From Capronia americana (Eukaryota > Ascomycota > Eurotiomycetes > Chaetothyriales > Herpotrichiellaceae), in contig JADWQD010000009.1 of assembly GCA_016110215.1 (NCBI GenBank), positions 1,614,093 through 1,678,092 on the forward strand: a stretch of 64,000 nucleotides of DNA, given 5' to 3'. The position numbers and the translations under genes are program-made. Below, piece by piece: positions 10,051 through 22,527 of this stretch. How positions within the stretch are numbered: the stretch's first letter is position 1; every line of letters begins with the position of its first letter. The notes beneath the pieces were generated by a model that saw only the letters and a program-made list of their open reading frames with translations, did no database searches and was not told the DNA's origin.

Positions 10051-13000
10051 TCAATACCCTTCATCATCGTCCACGGTGTCGGAACTAATACTCCTCCCAT
10101 CCAACTCGTCGTGTTCCGCGGGACGGCCTTCATCGTCTGAACCGGAGATATCCTCTTCCCCTGGAGCGACGGGGTGACGGTACGCCGTGGACGTGTGCGT
10201 GTAGGTGTGCGCATTTGCGTAACTGGCTTGACTCCCGTGTTCGGTGCGGCCTACGAGTACGGGCCTGGGAGCGCTGCTGCTGCCGTTGCCATGGTCATTG
10301 AAATAGGGCCCACTGTTCCCGTAATTCGCACCCAAGCCAGAAGAAGGAGGACTCCGCGGGATGTGGAACTGCGAGTCCATCGAGGGGGAGGGGGAGATGG
10401 TGGGCATCTGGCCTGACGACCTGCGACGGCGTCCCTGAGGGGAAGGTGGAACGGCCAAGTCCACGTCGTTCTGCTGCTGCTGCTGCTGTGTGAATGAAAA
10501 CGAGGAATTGGATTGTCGATGTGGGAGGAGATGGTTGGGTTGATGCACAAGAGCGGCTGGCCGGGAGGGTGGGGACACGAGACCTGGTCCGGTGGGCGAT
10601 GGGTTCCCGGAGGAGGACCAATGCGGTGGCGCCGCCGCCACGGCGGGGGATCTGCCTTGAGGACGCGACTTTCTGGTGTGTCGGTCGGCGAATATGTGGG
10701 TGTTCGTGTTGGCATGGGCGTAAGCGTAGACATGGTGGGAGTCATGGTCGGCGGGGACGTTGAAATCGTCGGCCCTCTCCATCGCGTTGAAGGCCCGCTC
10801 CGCTTCGGTCGCGCCCGTGGCCTCCTGCATGTAGTCGTCGAAGCGGGAGGTGCCCTCGGCGACCTTGCGGAAGTGGTGAGCCAGCAGCCTGGGGCAAGGA
10901 GACGGAGCGCCGTCCTCGGGCGGCTTCAGCGCGCCGCATTGACGTTGCTCCTCCTCGCTGTACGCATCCCACTCAGCCAGGGCGGTCGCGACTTTGAACG
11001 CGTTCTGGATCTGGCGCCCATTCCACGCGGGCCGGTGCCCGCTGCTGCTCTTGAAGTGCTCGCGAGCGAAGCGGAGGGCGCCCGTCTCGTCAATGTCTAG
11101 AGCCTCGTTCCTCTCCCTGTGGAGCTTGATGTTGGCTTTCCAGATCTCCTTGGTTTGCGTCCAGTTGAGGGGCGGGTAGTATGCGCTCCAGGTGATGCGG
11201 GATTTGATGGCGTCGTCAAGGACACCAACTCTGTTGGTTGTGAGGAACAAGACTCCGCTGTGGAACTCGAGAACTCGCAAGAAGGCTTTGAAGAGGTCAG
11301 TTCTTTTGGGTTCGAGAAAGTCATATTCGAGTCGGCAGGAGATGGTTGGCTTACTTGACACGAGGCTGTTGCGGACAATGTCGGTCTTGGTCCGCTGGGT
11401 GAGGAAGATGTCGCACTCGTCGAGGAGCAGCACACAGTTCCAGAGCTGTGCGTAGCGGAAGATCTCTTTGAGTCTCTTCTCCACGTCACCCGGTGTCATG
11501 CCCAAGTCGCCTAAAGAGCTGATTAGCCGAAGACTCACATCGGGTTTCAAGGAGTAGATGGCGTTGGCTAGCCCTTACCGCAGGTGATTTGCAAAAGGGG
11601 CCTGCCACTGGCCGCCGCGACACTCTCTTCGAGCTGTTAGCATGGTGGCTGCGGTGGGGGACTTGGAACCACTTACCAGCCGTAAGTGTTTTCCCGACGC
11701 CAGGAGCGCCATGAAGGAGGATGACGAGTCCTTTCCCTGTAGAAAGTCAGTCTCCGTCCCTCGGCAGACAATGAGAAATACTACTCCTGACCTTTGCCTC
11801 GGACCACGTCGTACTCCTTCGAGTGCTGCTGCGCAATCTTACGTACAAAGTGCGTCTTCACCAACGCGTGGATGATATCCTTGAGGGTGTTGTCTCGTAG
11901 TTGAAGAGTATTCAGGCCGTCAGTCTGGGGCTTGATGGGCTGGAGAAGCCACACCCACAGCGGTGCTGTATCATGGTCATCGGAAGGCTCTCGGGACGTG
12001 GAGATGCGCAAAGCCTACCAAAAGTTCGTGTCCTCAGGACAAATGCGAAGACACGGCCGCACAGTAGCCCTGGGTCGGCCTCGGGCACCATGCTTTCGTT
12101 GCTTTCCCACCCTCGAGGCACAGGGCTAAAGATCTTCTCTGTCTGTTTGAACGTTTTGGCCTTTTCTTCATCGACGAAGTCGTCGTCCAATACGCAAGAG
12201 CCATGGTCCGGACCTACAAATCTCTCGCTTCCGGCGTCTTCGTTGCGGCGACCCAGTCGATATTCGGTGTCCCGCTCGTATTCGTGCGGTGGCGAGAATC
12301 TGCACTGGTCAGGCTTCGGCCTCCATGACTGGTTGTGCAGTAAGGTCACCCTGAAGTCGACAATCACCTCGCTCTCGACATGTTCCTGGGCCAAGGGCTC
12401 GCTTTGGAGCGGGCAGCCACAGGGCTGGACCACCAGAGTGGGACCCTCGTAGTAGAAGTGTGTCACGCGCTTCGTAATGCCATCAAATGTGCCCTTGCCC
12501 CTCTCGGAATGTGCTTGGAGCTTTATTGAGTCCCTAGAGAGCCGGACGGGCAACAGCTCCAACGAGTTGGCGTCCCTTAACCCTGCAAAGGGCATGATGG
12601 AAAAGGTGTGCACCAGGGGGAAAAAGTACTTGCCATCAAAGTCAATATAGTAAGCTTCGACGATAAACGGGCGTGGCGTATCACTTCCGGATCTGCATCG
12701 AGGGCTCGACGAGTCACTGCGACTTCCTCCTACGCGTGTGACTCGCCACAGCATATTGTATCGCCGTTGGAAAGTCTCCGGCGTGGCCTCTATGGCGTCG
12801 CCGGAGATCGAACCACTTGAGTCTTTGAGCGGCACGAAGACATCCTCGCCAGGCTGGAACATGTACCACAGATCGCTGAAGTATATCATTGGATCTGTGT
12901 TGCCACTTAGACGGACCAATGTTGGCTTGATGTAGTGGTCGAAGAAGTCGGCAAGACATTGCATATGCTGGAGTGTCTGGCAGACATCGTCAGTGCGTCG

Positions 13001-13630
13001 GTTCGCGGTTGTCGACATTTCCATCTCCTCCTTCGGGCGGTCTGGCGTCGAGGCGGCTTCTGCATCGTGCACTTCCTTCGTTAATGCTCGGATACATTCC
13101 TTGATCTCTCCTTCGTAGTCGACGAGAAATTTGAAGGGCTGCAGCATCACCGTCGGCGCGGCCGCATCGATGTGGCTGTCAATGTCGGCAAGAGTCTTCA
13201 GGATCAGGGGCGAATTGATGCGGATGAGCTCTGGGACTGGTCGTCGTGCATCGTGATTGCTCGACGATGCTTCAGTGTGGTGTTGCAGTCTGGACTTCCT
13301 GTCGAGCCTCTCAGCGCTCTTCTCAGGCCGACTGAACTGTGTAGGCACAATTTCGATGGCGCATCTGGGACTCCCATCTTCGGCGTCCGCGAGGTCGAGC
13401 AGAGTTGTCTCACAGTACTCGGGAATTATCGGCCATGAGTTGTGATGCTTGCCGTCGGCTATCTCGTTGGCAATCGCCGTGTGAGGCGACGTCGGGTTCT
13501 GTTTGACTTCGACAACATCCGAACCGCTTGAACAAGAGTCAAACAACAGATCGGAGCCTGGATCCTTGTCAGTTTCGGAACAAGGCTGTCCCTGCGATGT
13601 TTCAAGGATATCGGATGGAGGCAGAGCCAT
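10051..13630 (-). CDS. AAA+ ATPase with N-terminal DUF7025-type region
   Basis: Six exons by my reading: complement(10051-11285, 11355-11510, 11579-11626, 11677-11736, 11792-11965, 12019-13630), 3285 nt, 1094 residues, closing exactly in frame. Introns are 69, 68, 50, 55 and 53 nt; that at 11627-11676 has a clear GCTAAC branch site. Residues about 190-530 look like the fungal DUF7025 region that precedes this ATPase class (PMIYFSDLWYMFQPGEDVFVP). The AAA+ core has Walker A GAPGVGKT (about 605-612), Walker B VLLLDE (658-663, followed by CD, not the usual AD) and sensor-1 FLTTNRV. A winged AAA lid (ITWSAYYPPL, GRQIQNAF) and a 250-residue disordered His/Ser/Gln-rich tail follow. Catalytic residues look intact, so it should hydrolyse ATP; its substrate is unknown. 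It is divergent from the STAND-like gene at 14476. Confidence 0.88.
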
Positions 13631-14475
13631 GGCTAATCAGATCCGGACGGCAGAATGGCAGGAGAGGGTGAATTCAAACCTGCTCCTAGTCACTGGTTTC
13701 AAAGAGAACCGCATGTGTATTTAACTTCTTTCCAATCGACTCACCGGAGGTGTATTGACGGCAGGAGAAAGGCAACCTGCGGCAAGAGCGTGGGTGTTGC
13801 TCATACTTCGAGCCGTCGATCCAACTCTTCCCCCGTCAAGTCATCACATTTCCTTCAGTCATGCGCCGACAGCTCCAGGCTCGATGCTGCAAGCGACGAG
13901 ACCAAGCGACGAGAATCAACCGAAGGAGAAGCCGGGCAACAGCATTAGGGGCAGACGCGGCAGCAATCGAATGGACATGGCGCATGGGATTGAGGAGAAA
14001 GCACCATGCATTGCCACAACCCCCCCATTCTTTTACCAATCGACGACGCCGAGCTGAGAAACCGGGCGCAACAACCAGACAGGGTTCTCCGTTGCCCTGC
14101 GACCGCCGAACATATCTCCCACGAATGAATTACACCGCGTCGGGATGAAGCAAAGGCATCCATGAGGACGCACTCGCCCAGGTGCAGACGCTGCGCCTTC
14201 ACCTTGTTAGCGAGTCACTATCCCTGCATGATCGGCGAGCCATGAAGGCACAGTTGGATGGACGCAGCGGAAGCTCCGGTCCGTCTCGTTGAGCGATACT
14301 CTCTCAAGAGCAGCAATCGGACGAGCTCGCAACAGAGTAAGTGGCAGACTGACTGAACCAGGCCATCTCGAGAGGGCGCGCGCGGGCTGTACAAACTCTT
14401 ACGGATCGTAGCTGGAGCGGATGTCAATGCTCTTGACCAGGGCTCTACATAGCTCAGCCTCTCTCGAGACAACAA
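13631..14475. other. Divergent intergenic region between AAA+ and STAND-like genes
   Basis: 845 bases between two start codons facing outward. I see no convincing coding region; it presumably holds both promoters. No obvious TATA box or repeat stands out. Confidence 0.4.
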
Positions 14476-16729
14476 ATGCATGAAATGATGGTGAATCAAG
14501 CGCAGGGCGTTAATACACTTGTCGAGAGTGACGCCGACGATTCAGAAACCCTGGGTACTAGAAGATCATCGAGCACGTTTGCCGGTCCCTATCCCAAAGC
14601 ACCGACGATGGTCCTTGAGAAGGAAGAAGTCAAGGCCCAGTCGCCTTCCAGCGAAAAGGATGCCTTTGCCCGTTCACGGGCTGCACTGCCAACAACGGGC
14701 AGTTTCAGGTAAGTTGACGGCCATCCAAGCGTCCACCGCTGTGCCCGGCAAGAGCAATGTATTAATCAATCGAAGGAAGTCAACTGAGCTTCATACGAGG
14801 CAATTCCTCGAGGCAATGAGGGCGTATCAAACTTCGGCTAAGGATCCTAACATTATCGCCATAGATCTTTCCGGCAAACACTCCTGGGACGAGGTGCTGC
14901 GTGTGGCCAAAGATGCAGAAGCAGAATATCGTCGATCCGGCCGCAAAGTTCTGCGCTATGTCGCGAGGACATTTACCTCCAAGTCTGTGGTCGTCCTGCC
15001 CTACTTGAAACTCATCCCGAATGGATTCTTCTCGTCGATGTTAGCTGGAGCATTGAAGCTTGTTTTCACCGTGAGTCTATCGCACCGCCTGGACTTTTGA
15101 GGCACCGAAGCTCACCCCTTGGTCTAGGCTGCTGCCAGCATTAGCCAGACACACGACGAGGTCCTGAAGATTCTTTTCCGGATCCCCGAGATTATCACAG
15201 AGGCCGAGCACCGCCTGGAGAATTTCTACCCGGATCAAGATCTCTACGATAGAGCCGAGCGACTCTACGTTGCGGTGCTGACGGTGGTGGAAGGCATAAC
15301 AAAGTGGCTGAAGCGGAGTCCTATCAGTGAGGCACAGTCGAGACCTGTCCTGTTGTTTGCTGGCTCACACTACCACAGGCAAACCGCTCCCTGCCCTGTT
15401 CCTTGGACCGCTGTACAACAGAAGTTTCAAGGAAAAAGCCAAAGACCTTGACGAAGCCTTGAGTGCGCTGGAACGCCGCGTCTCTACCCTGCGAGACAGA
15501 ACGATTGTCAGGACAGGGGAGACTGTTGAAACCATCAAAGAGAACCTCAGGATCACTGGTGTCAAGATTGACGGCCTGAGCGACATTGACCAGGCCAGAA
15601 AAGACGCTAGAGATGCGTTGGCCATGATACTGGAGGAAAAGACCCGGACTGCCGATTGTGCGTGACTCGTTCGACCTATGCCAACCGGTACCCAAGCTGA
15701 CGCGGAACAGGGATGAATCAAAAGGACCGAGAAGTCCGCAGATTGTCGAGACAGGTCAAGGCACTTCAGAAGGCCGCTGTCTCTCTGACGAGGGACGACC
15801 TCATTGCCATTATGATGTCCAACGGCGGGTCGGCGACCCAAGACCTCGACAAGATGCTCCGGGCCTCTGAGTCCACGGAACTGCCCATGACCTCTCACGT
15901 TGCCAAAGCGATCATCGAGGGCCGGCCATTCCAAGACTGGCTTTCCAAAGACGCTCCCGCCGCGCTGTTCATAGAGGACGCATCGTCCCAGGTGTCCTCC
16001 AGGATGTGCAATCCCCTGTCCCTTCTGGGTAGCATCCTGGTCGACAACCTGCGCAACAAAGAACCCGCTATCGCGCTCCACTTCTTCTGCGGCCTTCACA
16101 CCTCGCGCCGCAAGGACTCGGCCCCCGGTCCACAGGGCCTGATGAGGAGCCTCCTGTGCCAAATCTTGCAACTCTTCCCCGTGAACCTGGACTTCATCTC
16201 CTCCCGGCGATACCGCGACCAGCTCGAGTCCTACGACATCCGCAGCCTGTGCGACTGCTTTCGGAAGCTGGTGGAGCAACTCCCCGTGGACGCGGTGCTG
16301 ATCTGCATCGTCGACGGGATCAGCTTCTTCGAGCGCCAGGAATGGGGTGAGGCGTGCGGCATCGCGATCCAAGACCTCCGCGACCTGGTCTACGAGGATG
16401 AACTGGGCCCGGTGTTCAAATTGCTGGTCACGAGTCCTGTCCGCAGCCGTCACGTCGCGCGTCTGTTCCCTGCTCACTGCCGACTCTTGATCTCTGGCGA
16501 CAGCGACGGCGGCAACGGTGTCACCGCTGCCAGGGGTATGCCGACGGAGCGAGAGATCAGCATGGCGAACAGGCGGCCGAGAAGAGCGCGGGAGAGCGAG
16601 CTTTTCAGGTCCCTGGAGACGACCCACGGCATGGCGCAGTACACGGACGGAGCGTCTGATATGTCGACTGACTCGGACTGTACCGAGGACACGGGCCCGG
16701 AAAGTTACAGTAGCAAGCAGGGTATGTAA
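14476..16729 (+). CDS. DUF7708 protein with degenerate STAND/NACHT-like NTPase domain
   Basis: Five exons: 14476-14708, 14776-15070, 15128-15326, 15379-15657, 15711-16729; 2025 nt, 674 residues. Introns are 52-67 nt. Residues about 113-240 match the fungal DUF7708 pattern (SWDEVLRVAKDAEAEYR, LPYLKLIPNGFFSSMLAGAL), an N-terminal module of fungal NLR-like proteins, followed by a coiled-coil-prone stretch (245-390). Residues 415-600 follow a STAND fold order: FQDWLSKDAPAALFIEDA where a P-loop should be, then ALHFFCGLHTS, LMRSLLCQILQLFP, Walker-B-like LICIVDGISFFE (D537) and LLVTSPVRSRHV. No GxxxxGK[ST] is present, so nucleotide binding is probably lost. There are no C-terminal repeats. The final exon ends just at a donor-like GTATGT (16723), so a further short exon is possible. 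Start choice (14476 versus 14485) is uncertain. Confidence 0.8.
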
Positions 16730-17237
16730 GGAAGGGCAACTCCCTGATCAAGATCTATCAGCCCTTACATATTGAGGAGTCAGCCCAGAACGTGAATTTA
16801 GCTGAGCTGTTTCCTTGACAATTGCTTCTTATCGAAATTGTCTAGTGTATATGTGTGTGGATGCGCATACTGGCATGCTTAGAGCGCTTGCTCTCACAGC
16901 CAACGCATCATGTCTTGTATGCTTAATAGAACGGTCACCGTATCTCACACCTCACACATTATACTCATTCAGAACAGTCATGATGTCTTTCACGTGGAGC
17001 CCTCATTTCATTCACACTGCGCGTCGCTTGTAATACATACCGTGAACATCCTGTCACAAGTGGCAAAAGTATTGTATATGCCAGCAGTGAGTGACTCCGT
17101 ATACATGAACTCCCTGTCCGCCGATGAAGACTAGATTCCTTCCGGCGGGCGGATATTCGCACCACAAATAAACACACACACGCTCACACACATTCACCCA
17201 AACCCACACCCACATACACGCACTCTCTCATGTCTCA
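16730..17237. other. Convergent intergenic region
   Basis: About 500 bases between the stop codons of the STAND-like and MARVEL-like genes. No gene seen. A CA/CACC-rich tract lies at 17170-17220. Confidence 0.5.
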
Positions 17238-18159
17238 TCATCGCTGGGGACCATAGCCGTATCCACTGTTCGCGTACGCGGTCTGCGGCGGCGGGGGCGC
17301 ATACGCGGTATACCCGCTTGTCGAGGTGTCATTCCTAAAGTCGTCCATCCTCACGGCGGCGGGATCCCTCAGGCGGGCATGTGGATCATGGTAGTCGACG
17401 ACCCCGTAGGGGACCGAGTCCTGGGAGTGAGCGTGGGAGTGGTCGTGCACCATGTCGGACCGATCACCACGCGGCTCGTCGACCAACTGAGACTGCGACT
17501 GGGACCGCGAGCGGTTATGCAGGTCTTCGAGCTTGAAGTCGCCGCCGCCCTTTGCCGCGATGTCGGCCATCTTGTTATACCGGCCCAGCTTGGTCTGGGC
17601 GTGGCGGCTGCGCGCGTCCAGCACGATCAGGGCGATCTGCGCGAGCACGCCGAACAGCTCGAAGGCGTAGAAGGCCTTGTACGTGCGGCAGACCATCATG
17701 CCGTCGTCGCTCGCCCAGTTGGCGCGGCTGCACGTGTGGCCGAGCGTGCCGTAGATGTTCCACGTCAGGAGCCCGTAGCCGACGAGGTAGAGGATGAGGA
17801 TCGTGACGTTGAGGATGAGCGAGAACAGCGGCGAGAGGAAGAAACACGTGTACAGGATGCCGGTGAGGAAGAGCGAGAGCAGCGACAGGAGCGTCGACGC
17901 CAGGACCTGGAAAATCACGGGGGACTGTCAGTAATTTATTTCGTAACAGAATATGACCATGCATCGCGATCGCAATGGGCGGCTGGCTTACGATGATAAA
18001 CGTCCAGGGCAACTTGAAGCCATCGTGCCGTAGCTGGATGCAGAAGTAGATCAAGATGCCGCTGACGACGGACGCGCTGATGAAGGCGATGGTCCGCACA
18101 ATGTGGAAGGCCAGTCGTGGGTAGACTTGTGGGCGGGAACGCATTTTGGAGGCCGGCAT
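17238..18159 (-). CDS. MARVEL-like four-TM membrane protein
   Basis: Two exons, complement(17238-17906, 17992-18159), split by an 85-nt phase-0 intron (17907-17991); 278 residues from the ATG at 18159. Four hydrophobic segments are visible: residues about 19-41 (IAFISASVVSGILIYFCI), 48-75 (FIIVLASTLLSLLSLFLTGI), 80-105 (LFSLILNVTILILYLVGYGL) and 135-155 (FELFGVLAQIALIVLDA). A Cys-containing loop (TCSRANWASDDGMMVCRTYKAFYAF) precedes the last one, typical of fungal MARVEL-domain proteins. The 110-residue C-terminal tail is hydrophilic with Ser/Gln, His and Pro/Tyr/Gly-rich patches and should be cytoplasmic. MARVEL proteins sit in cholesterol- or sterol-rich membranes and membrane-apposition sites; a specific job is not inferable. 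A second in-frame ATG (18144) is an alternative start. Confidence 0.78.
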
Positions 18160-18916
18160 GCTGGAAGAAAGGGTTCGCCCCCGGGGCGGGCAGCCAGACA
18201 AAAGGGAGTGTATATACTGGATCCAAGAGAACTGGGGGGGTTGCCGCGTGGATTGAGGCTCGTCGCGGCGTTTCACAACGGTTGAGTTTTGATTTGTGCT
18301 CGGATGGGCGATCGACCTGGTGAAACACAGACGGTGTCAACGCAGGTACAGGTACAGGTACAGGAGCGGAGTAGACGCAATGACCGGCGCCGTTGAGAAT
18401 GAATACAGCGAGTGGCACTGTGGAAGTGACACGGTGAGAAGAGAAAAGCAAGCAGGACTAAATGAGCGTCGCAATGCCAATGGGCATCGGGTTGTACTGC
18501 TACGAGTAGATGGCGTCCAAGCTGAAGACGGTTGCCAATGAGGCTGAGGCAACGAGGCTCAGCTGAAAATAGAATCGTCTCGCTTGTGCCGCCAATCATG
18601 ATGCCTGGCCGTGGCTTCAGGGGCCCCTGATCTGCCAGACTCAGGCCCAATTTGCGAGCTACCGGCATTCGGGGGTTTCTGGATGCGGGGTGCCGCGCCT
18701 CGCAGAATGATGCTGAATGCTACAGGATGGATTCACTCTGACAGTCGTTGATTGTCAAGCGCAACGAAGACGTCTTTAATGAGAGTTTGATTTTGTTTGT
18801 TTCTTTCTCGGCAAAAACGACAGAGGTGCTATTCCACCGGCAACTCAAACCACCTCACCCCTGTTGAAGCTCCAAAGGCTCTCTGATCCTCTCCATCGTC
18901 TGGATGCTCTTCGACC
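18160..18916. other. Intergenic region between MARVEL-like gene and PAN2
   Basis: Both neighbours are on the minus strand, so this holds the upstream region of the MARVEL-like gene and the 3' flank of PAN2. No coding region seen. A short direct repeat of AGGTAC units lies near 18344-18362. Confidence 0.5.
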
Positions 18917-21900
18917 CTATCGAAGTGGGCTCTCCTTGATGATTCCATTACCCGGTACAAACGCTCCTCCTCCCGCCGCATTGATCTTGAACGCTCCACC
19001 CCCCGAGCTGCCACTCGCACTTCCATTTGTCCTGGGTGGTGACATGGGCAGCGGCGTGCCTGAGACCGATGATGGCATCGGCATCATGTCTGGAGTGTTT
19101 CGCCCACTCTGCACCGCACTGTTCGCTGCTCCAGTACCCATCCCATCCAAGGGCATCAGTGTGCCTCCAATACTCCGTGGTGGAGGCTTCCACCCATACT
19201 TCGTACCTTTGCGGTAGATGTCTTCGACCATCTGCTCCGCGATACCCGCATCCTCGTATTCCTGGAATTTGCGCCACAGACGGAGCGCCATGCGCGCGTC
19301 TTCGATGCTGTCGTGCCCATCTGTCTGCATAGCCTCATCCAAGCTGGTCTCTTCTTGGATGTATTCCTTAAACACAGCCCATGCCAAGTACCGCAGTGAG
19401 AACCGTCGGTTCTTCCCAGGGGCCAGGTAGAGATACTGTGTGTCGACTGTCTGTGACTTGGGAACGTGGATGTTTGCTTTGCGGAAGTCTGATGCCAGCC
19501 CATGGCCGACGAAGATGCAGCCGAGGTTGAGGAGGATCCAGAGTTTCTTATATGCCACTTTCAGTGGCACGAGATTGTGTTGTGAGACCTGAGTGTCGAG
19601 GTCTCCCGGTCGGATGCCGGAATATCGTGTTTTGTAATCCACGATCGGCTCGTAGATGGTTATGTAGTCATCGATGAAGGGGACGCCTTCGTCCTCGCCT
19701 TGTCCCCGGAGAACGCTGACTCGTGCGAGACCGGATTTAGCCGGCAGGATGGTTTCTTGTGTTCCGTCAGCCTTGACGTTGATTTCGGCTTTCTCTAATT
19801 CGACAAATTCCGAGTCGAGGGCAATAGGTGTGCCTTGGTCTGGATGTTCGTCTGGCCCCAGGATCTTGCAGCCGTCAACAGGATATCGGCTGTTGATGCT
19901 ATAGTGCTGGTACAGCAACGTGGTGTCCATCGTTCGTTTCCAGCCGTGGTCGAGTTTGCCGTGAGCGCTCTTGACCTGGTAGGCAATCACGCTCGGGATC
20001 TTCCAATTCTTGTTGAAATGAAGCGCCTCTCGTGGATCGACCGGCGACACTAAGAAATCATTGAACAAGTGCCAATTGGGGAAAACCTTGTGATTCGGGG
20101 GGACGTCTGGCCCGGGGTTTGAGACTTCGACATTGGCCATGCTGACAAGGTGAGGCTGATGCCGCTCGCTGGTGTCGATCTCAGCTACGAATCCGACTAG
20201 TTCATAGATCATGAGGCCCGGCGACTTGTTTCGAATGTGCAAAGCTAGATCTGAGCCCTCGAAAACGTACACGTTCCTATCCTGTACGGTCAGGCCGATC
20301 TCTGATGGTAGCCACCCGGGAGTTTCCCAGAGGTTGCGCATTGCGGTGTTGTTGCCCAGCGCCGCATTGATCATCAATACAAAGGGCAGTTGTCGGATTG
20401 TTTTGCGGATGGCGAGTTGTTGATATCGTCGACATCGACTGCACCAGCCTCGGTTCTTGGCTTCTCGCTCAATGGTGCTCTTGAGAACGGATGAGAATTT
20501 GATATACCTAGTCGAGTGCTTTGGGTCCAGCTGGGGATAGACCAAGTCATGTACATACGTGCTGGCCGGCTTGGAGGTTTCATTGTTGCAGTACATGCAT
20601 CGTATGGCTTCGAAGGCCTTGGTTGCAATGATCTCGTCGACCCCATCACTGTTCGATGCAATCGTGGCATAATCATGCGCCATCTGCTTGAGAAAGAACC
20701 TGTTCACGGCTTGGATATTGGTGGACAGCGGTGTGACATTGGCCACGGACAAATGCTCAAAAAGGCCGAGATTCGCAGCTTCCCTAGACGCTCCGAAGGC
20801 CCTGAGCAAGTTTGTCGCCTGGCAGTTCTGCCCGTTGGCTTTCTCAAGCATGTCGAAAAGAAATCCAAATTCGCACAGCAGACAGTTACCAGCAACACAC
20901 GACGTAGCGGCATGTTGGATGGCGACGTTGCGAATAAGCGGGACAAATCGATATAACTGTAACAGAGAGTTGATGAATGAATTTGCAATGTGAGTTTCGA
21001 GGCCCGAATATGGTGTCTTGTTGTAGTACCGGAAGTCGAAGTCATCGACACCGAACCTACTGTACTTGATCTCGACGTTGCTGTATTTCAGCATCCGTTC
21101 CTCATCGGTCTGAGCTCGACCATTCAAGGAGACACCGGCAAGAGCCTCCGCTGCGTCAGCCAGCTTCGTACCAGTCCCGTTCGCAGGTAGATCCTTTGCC
21201 CTTTCGCTCAAAAACTTGGGCGCCGCGATCGATGTGGGAACGTGGCCGATTCTCGTGTCTTCGACTTGGTAGCGCAGGAGTTTCCGCGGATTCAAATTCG
21301 GAGCGTAGTGACCCATCTCGGCCGTTTGCATGTGGAATACTAGCGAAGGCTCGATTGTCGGCGGTGGCGCTCCTACCTCGAAAATCATATGGCTGGGCCA
21401 CGCTGACAGTAGAGGTTCGGTGTAGTATGGCATGCCTATCGTGTTGAGCGGTGCATCATTCCAGTCGACTTGCGGCACGTTCTGAGGAGGAGGGTCTGCA
21501 AACTCGGTTTCCTTGCTGATATTGTTGAAGCGGACCTTGGATGGAGAACCCCAGAGATATATCCATCCATTCGTATCTATGATGGCCACAGCGTCTCCGG
21601 ACGATGCAATTTCCATGCCCAGCATAAACTGCACGTTTGCTTGTTTGAGCATGACATTGACGGGATTCATCAGGTCCACCACCTGCATCTGGCCGGTTTG
21701 CGAGGCAACGAAACTGGTGGTTTGCAGCTTCGGATGCAAACGGACATACGCGGCTCCTGCGTGGAACGGAATCGGCGGTAACGAGGTCAAAGACTTTAGG
21801 TCGTAGACATTCGCCAAGGGGTCGACAATAGGGACGCCCATTTGCCTGACTGAGAAACCACAGGTGACCAGGAAGTCATTGCGAGCATCCATGTCGTTGA

Positions 21901-22527
21901 CCGCACTGGAATGCGCCTTCCACGACTTGAGCAGTCGGTAGTCCGTCAAACTCAGGATATGCACGTTTCCGTCATCGGTGGCAGCACAAATATGCCGGCT
22001 TTTCTTCATAATCGTGTACTTTGCCTGTGCGGGATGTTCTGACACGACCTGACCTTTGTCCAGGTCAATAATGAAGAAGGTACTGTGGCCCCCATTGACG
22101 ACGATGAGGTTCTGCGTGCCGGCGCCGGCGACAGTCATGCATCGCAGATCACTCATGCTCGGATGAGCGATATGCCATTGTGTTAAGCCCCGTCGGCTAA
22201 CGCAATGGACACTCGAGGCAGAGATGGAGATGATGCCTTTCTCATGCACAAGTAGCTGCTTGACGGGACCTTCGCCCAGGTGAGCCTTGACCGAGACATA
22301 CCGTTGCAGGTCGGCACCGTAGAAAGACGTAACCCGTCCCTGGGGGGAAAGGTAAGATGGCTACCTAGGTTTTATGGTTGAGTGATACGGCTACTGACCT
22401 GATCATTGCCGACCCATAAGAGTTCTTGCACGTCGTCGAAGGCGACGGCACTGGCTGGAGGAGGGATCGCGTGCAGACCCGCCGAGGGCACTGCTATGCG
22501 GGTGATTTCATCCCAGTCTGCCTCCAT
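18917..22527 (-). CDS. PAN2: PAN2, catalytic subunit of the PAN2-PAN3 poly(A) deadenylase
   Basis: Two exons, complement(18917-22339, 22399-22527), with a 59-nt phase-0 intron; 1183 residues, in the usual range. The short first exon starts MEADWDEITRIAVP and ends WVGNDQ, joining GRVTSFYGADLQRY, the conserved start of the Pan2 WD40 propeller. Then come the PAN3-binding linker, a pseudo-ubiquitin-hydrolase domain (NSFINSLLQLYRFVPLIRN; the catalytic Cys of true USPs is absent, as in all Pan2) with zinc-binding CMYCNN and CSRCRRYQ motifs, and the DEDD exonuclease at about residues 878-1060: IALDSEFVELE, GLASDFRKANIHVP and HDSIEDARMALRLW supply the acidic residues. The enzyme trims mRNA poly(A) tails in the cytoplasm. 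A Gly/Pro/Ser-rich tail ends the protein. The RING gene at 23074 is divergent. Confidence 0.97.

Noticed and set aside
10513..11100. A 195-codon plus-strand frame opposite the AAA+ lid and tail
   Set aside because: It overlaps confidently assigned coding sequence on the other strand and has no domain.
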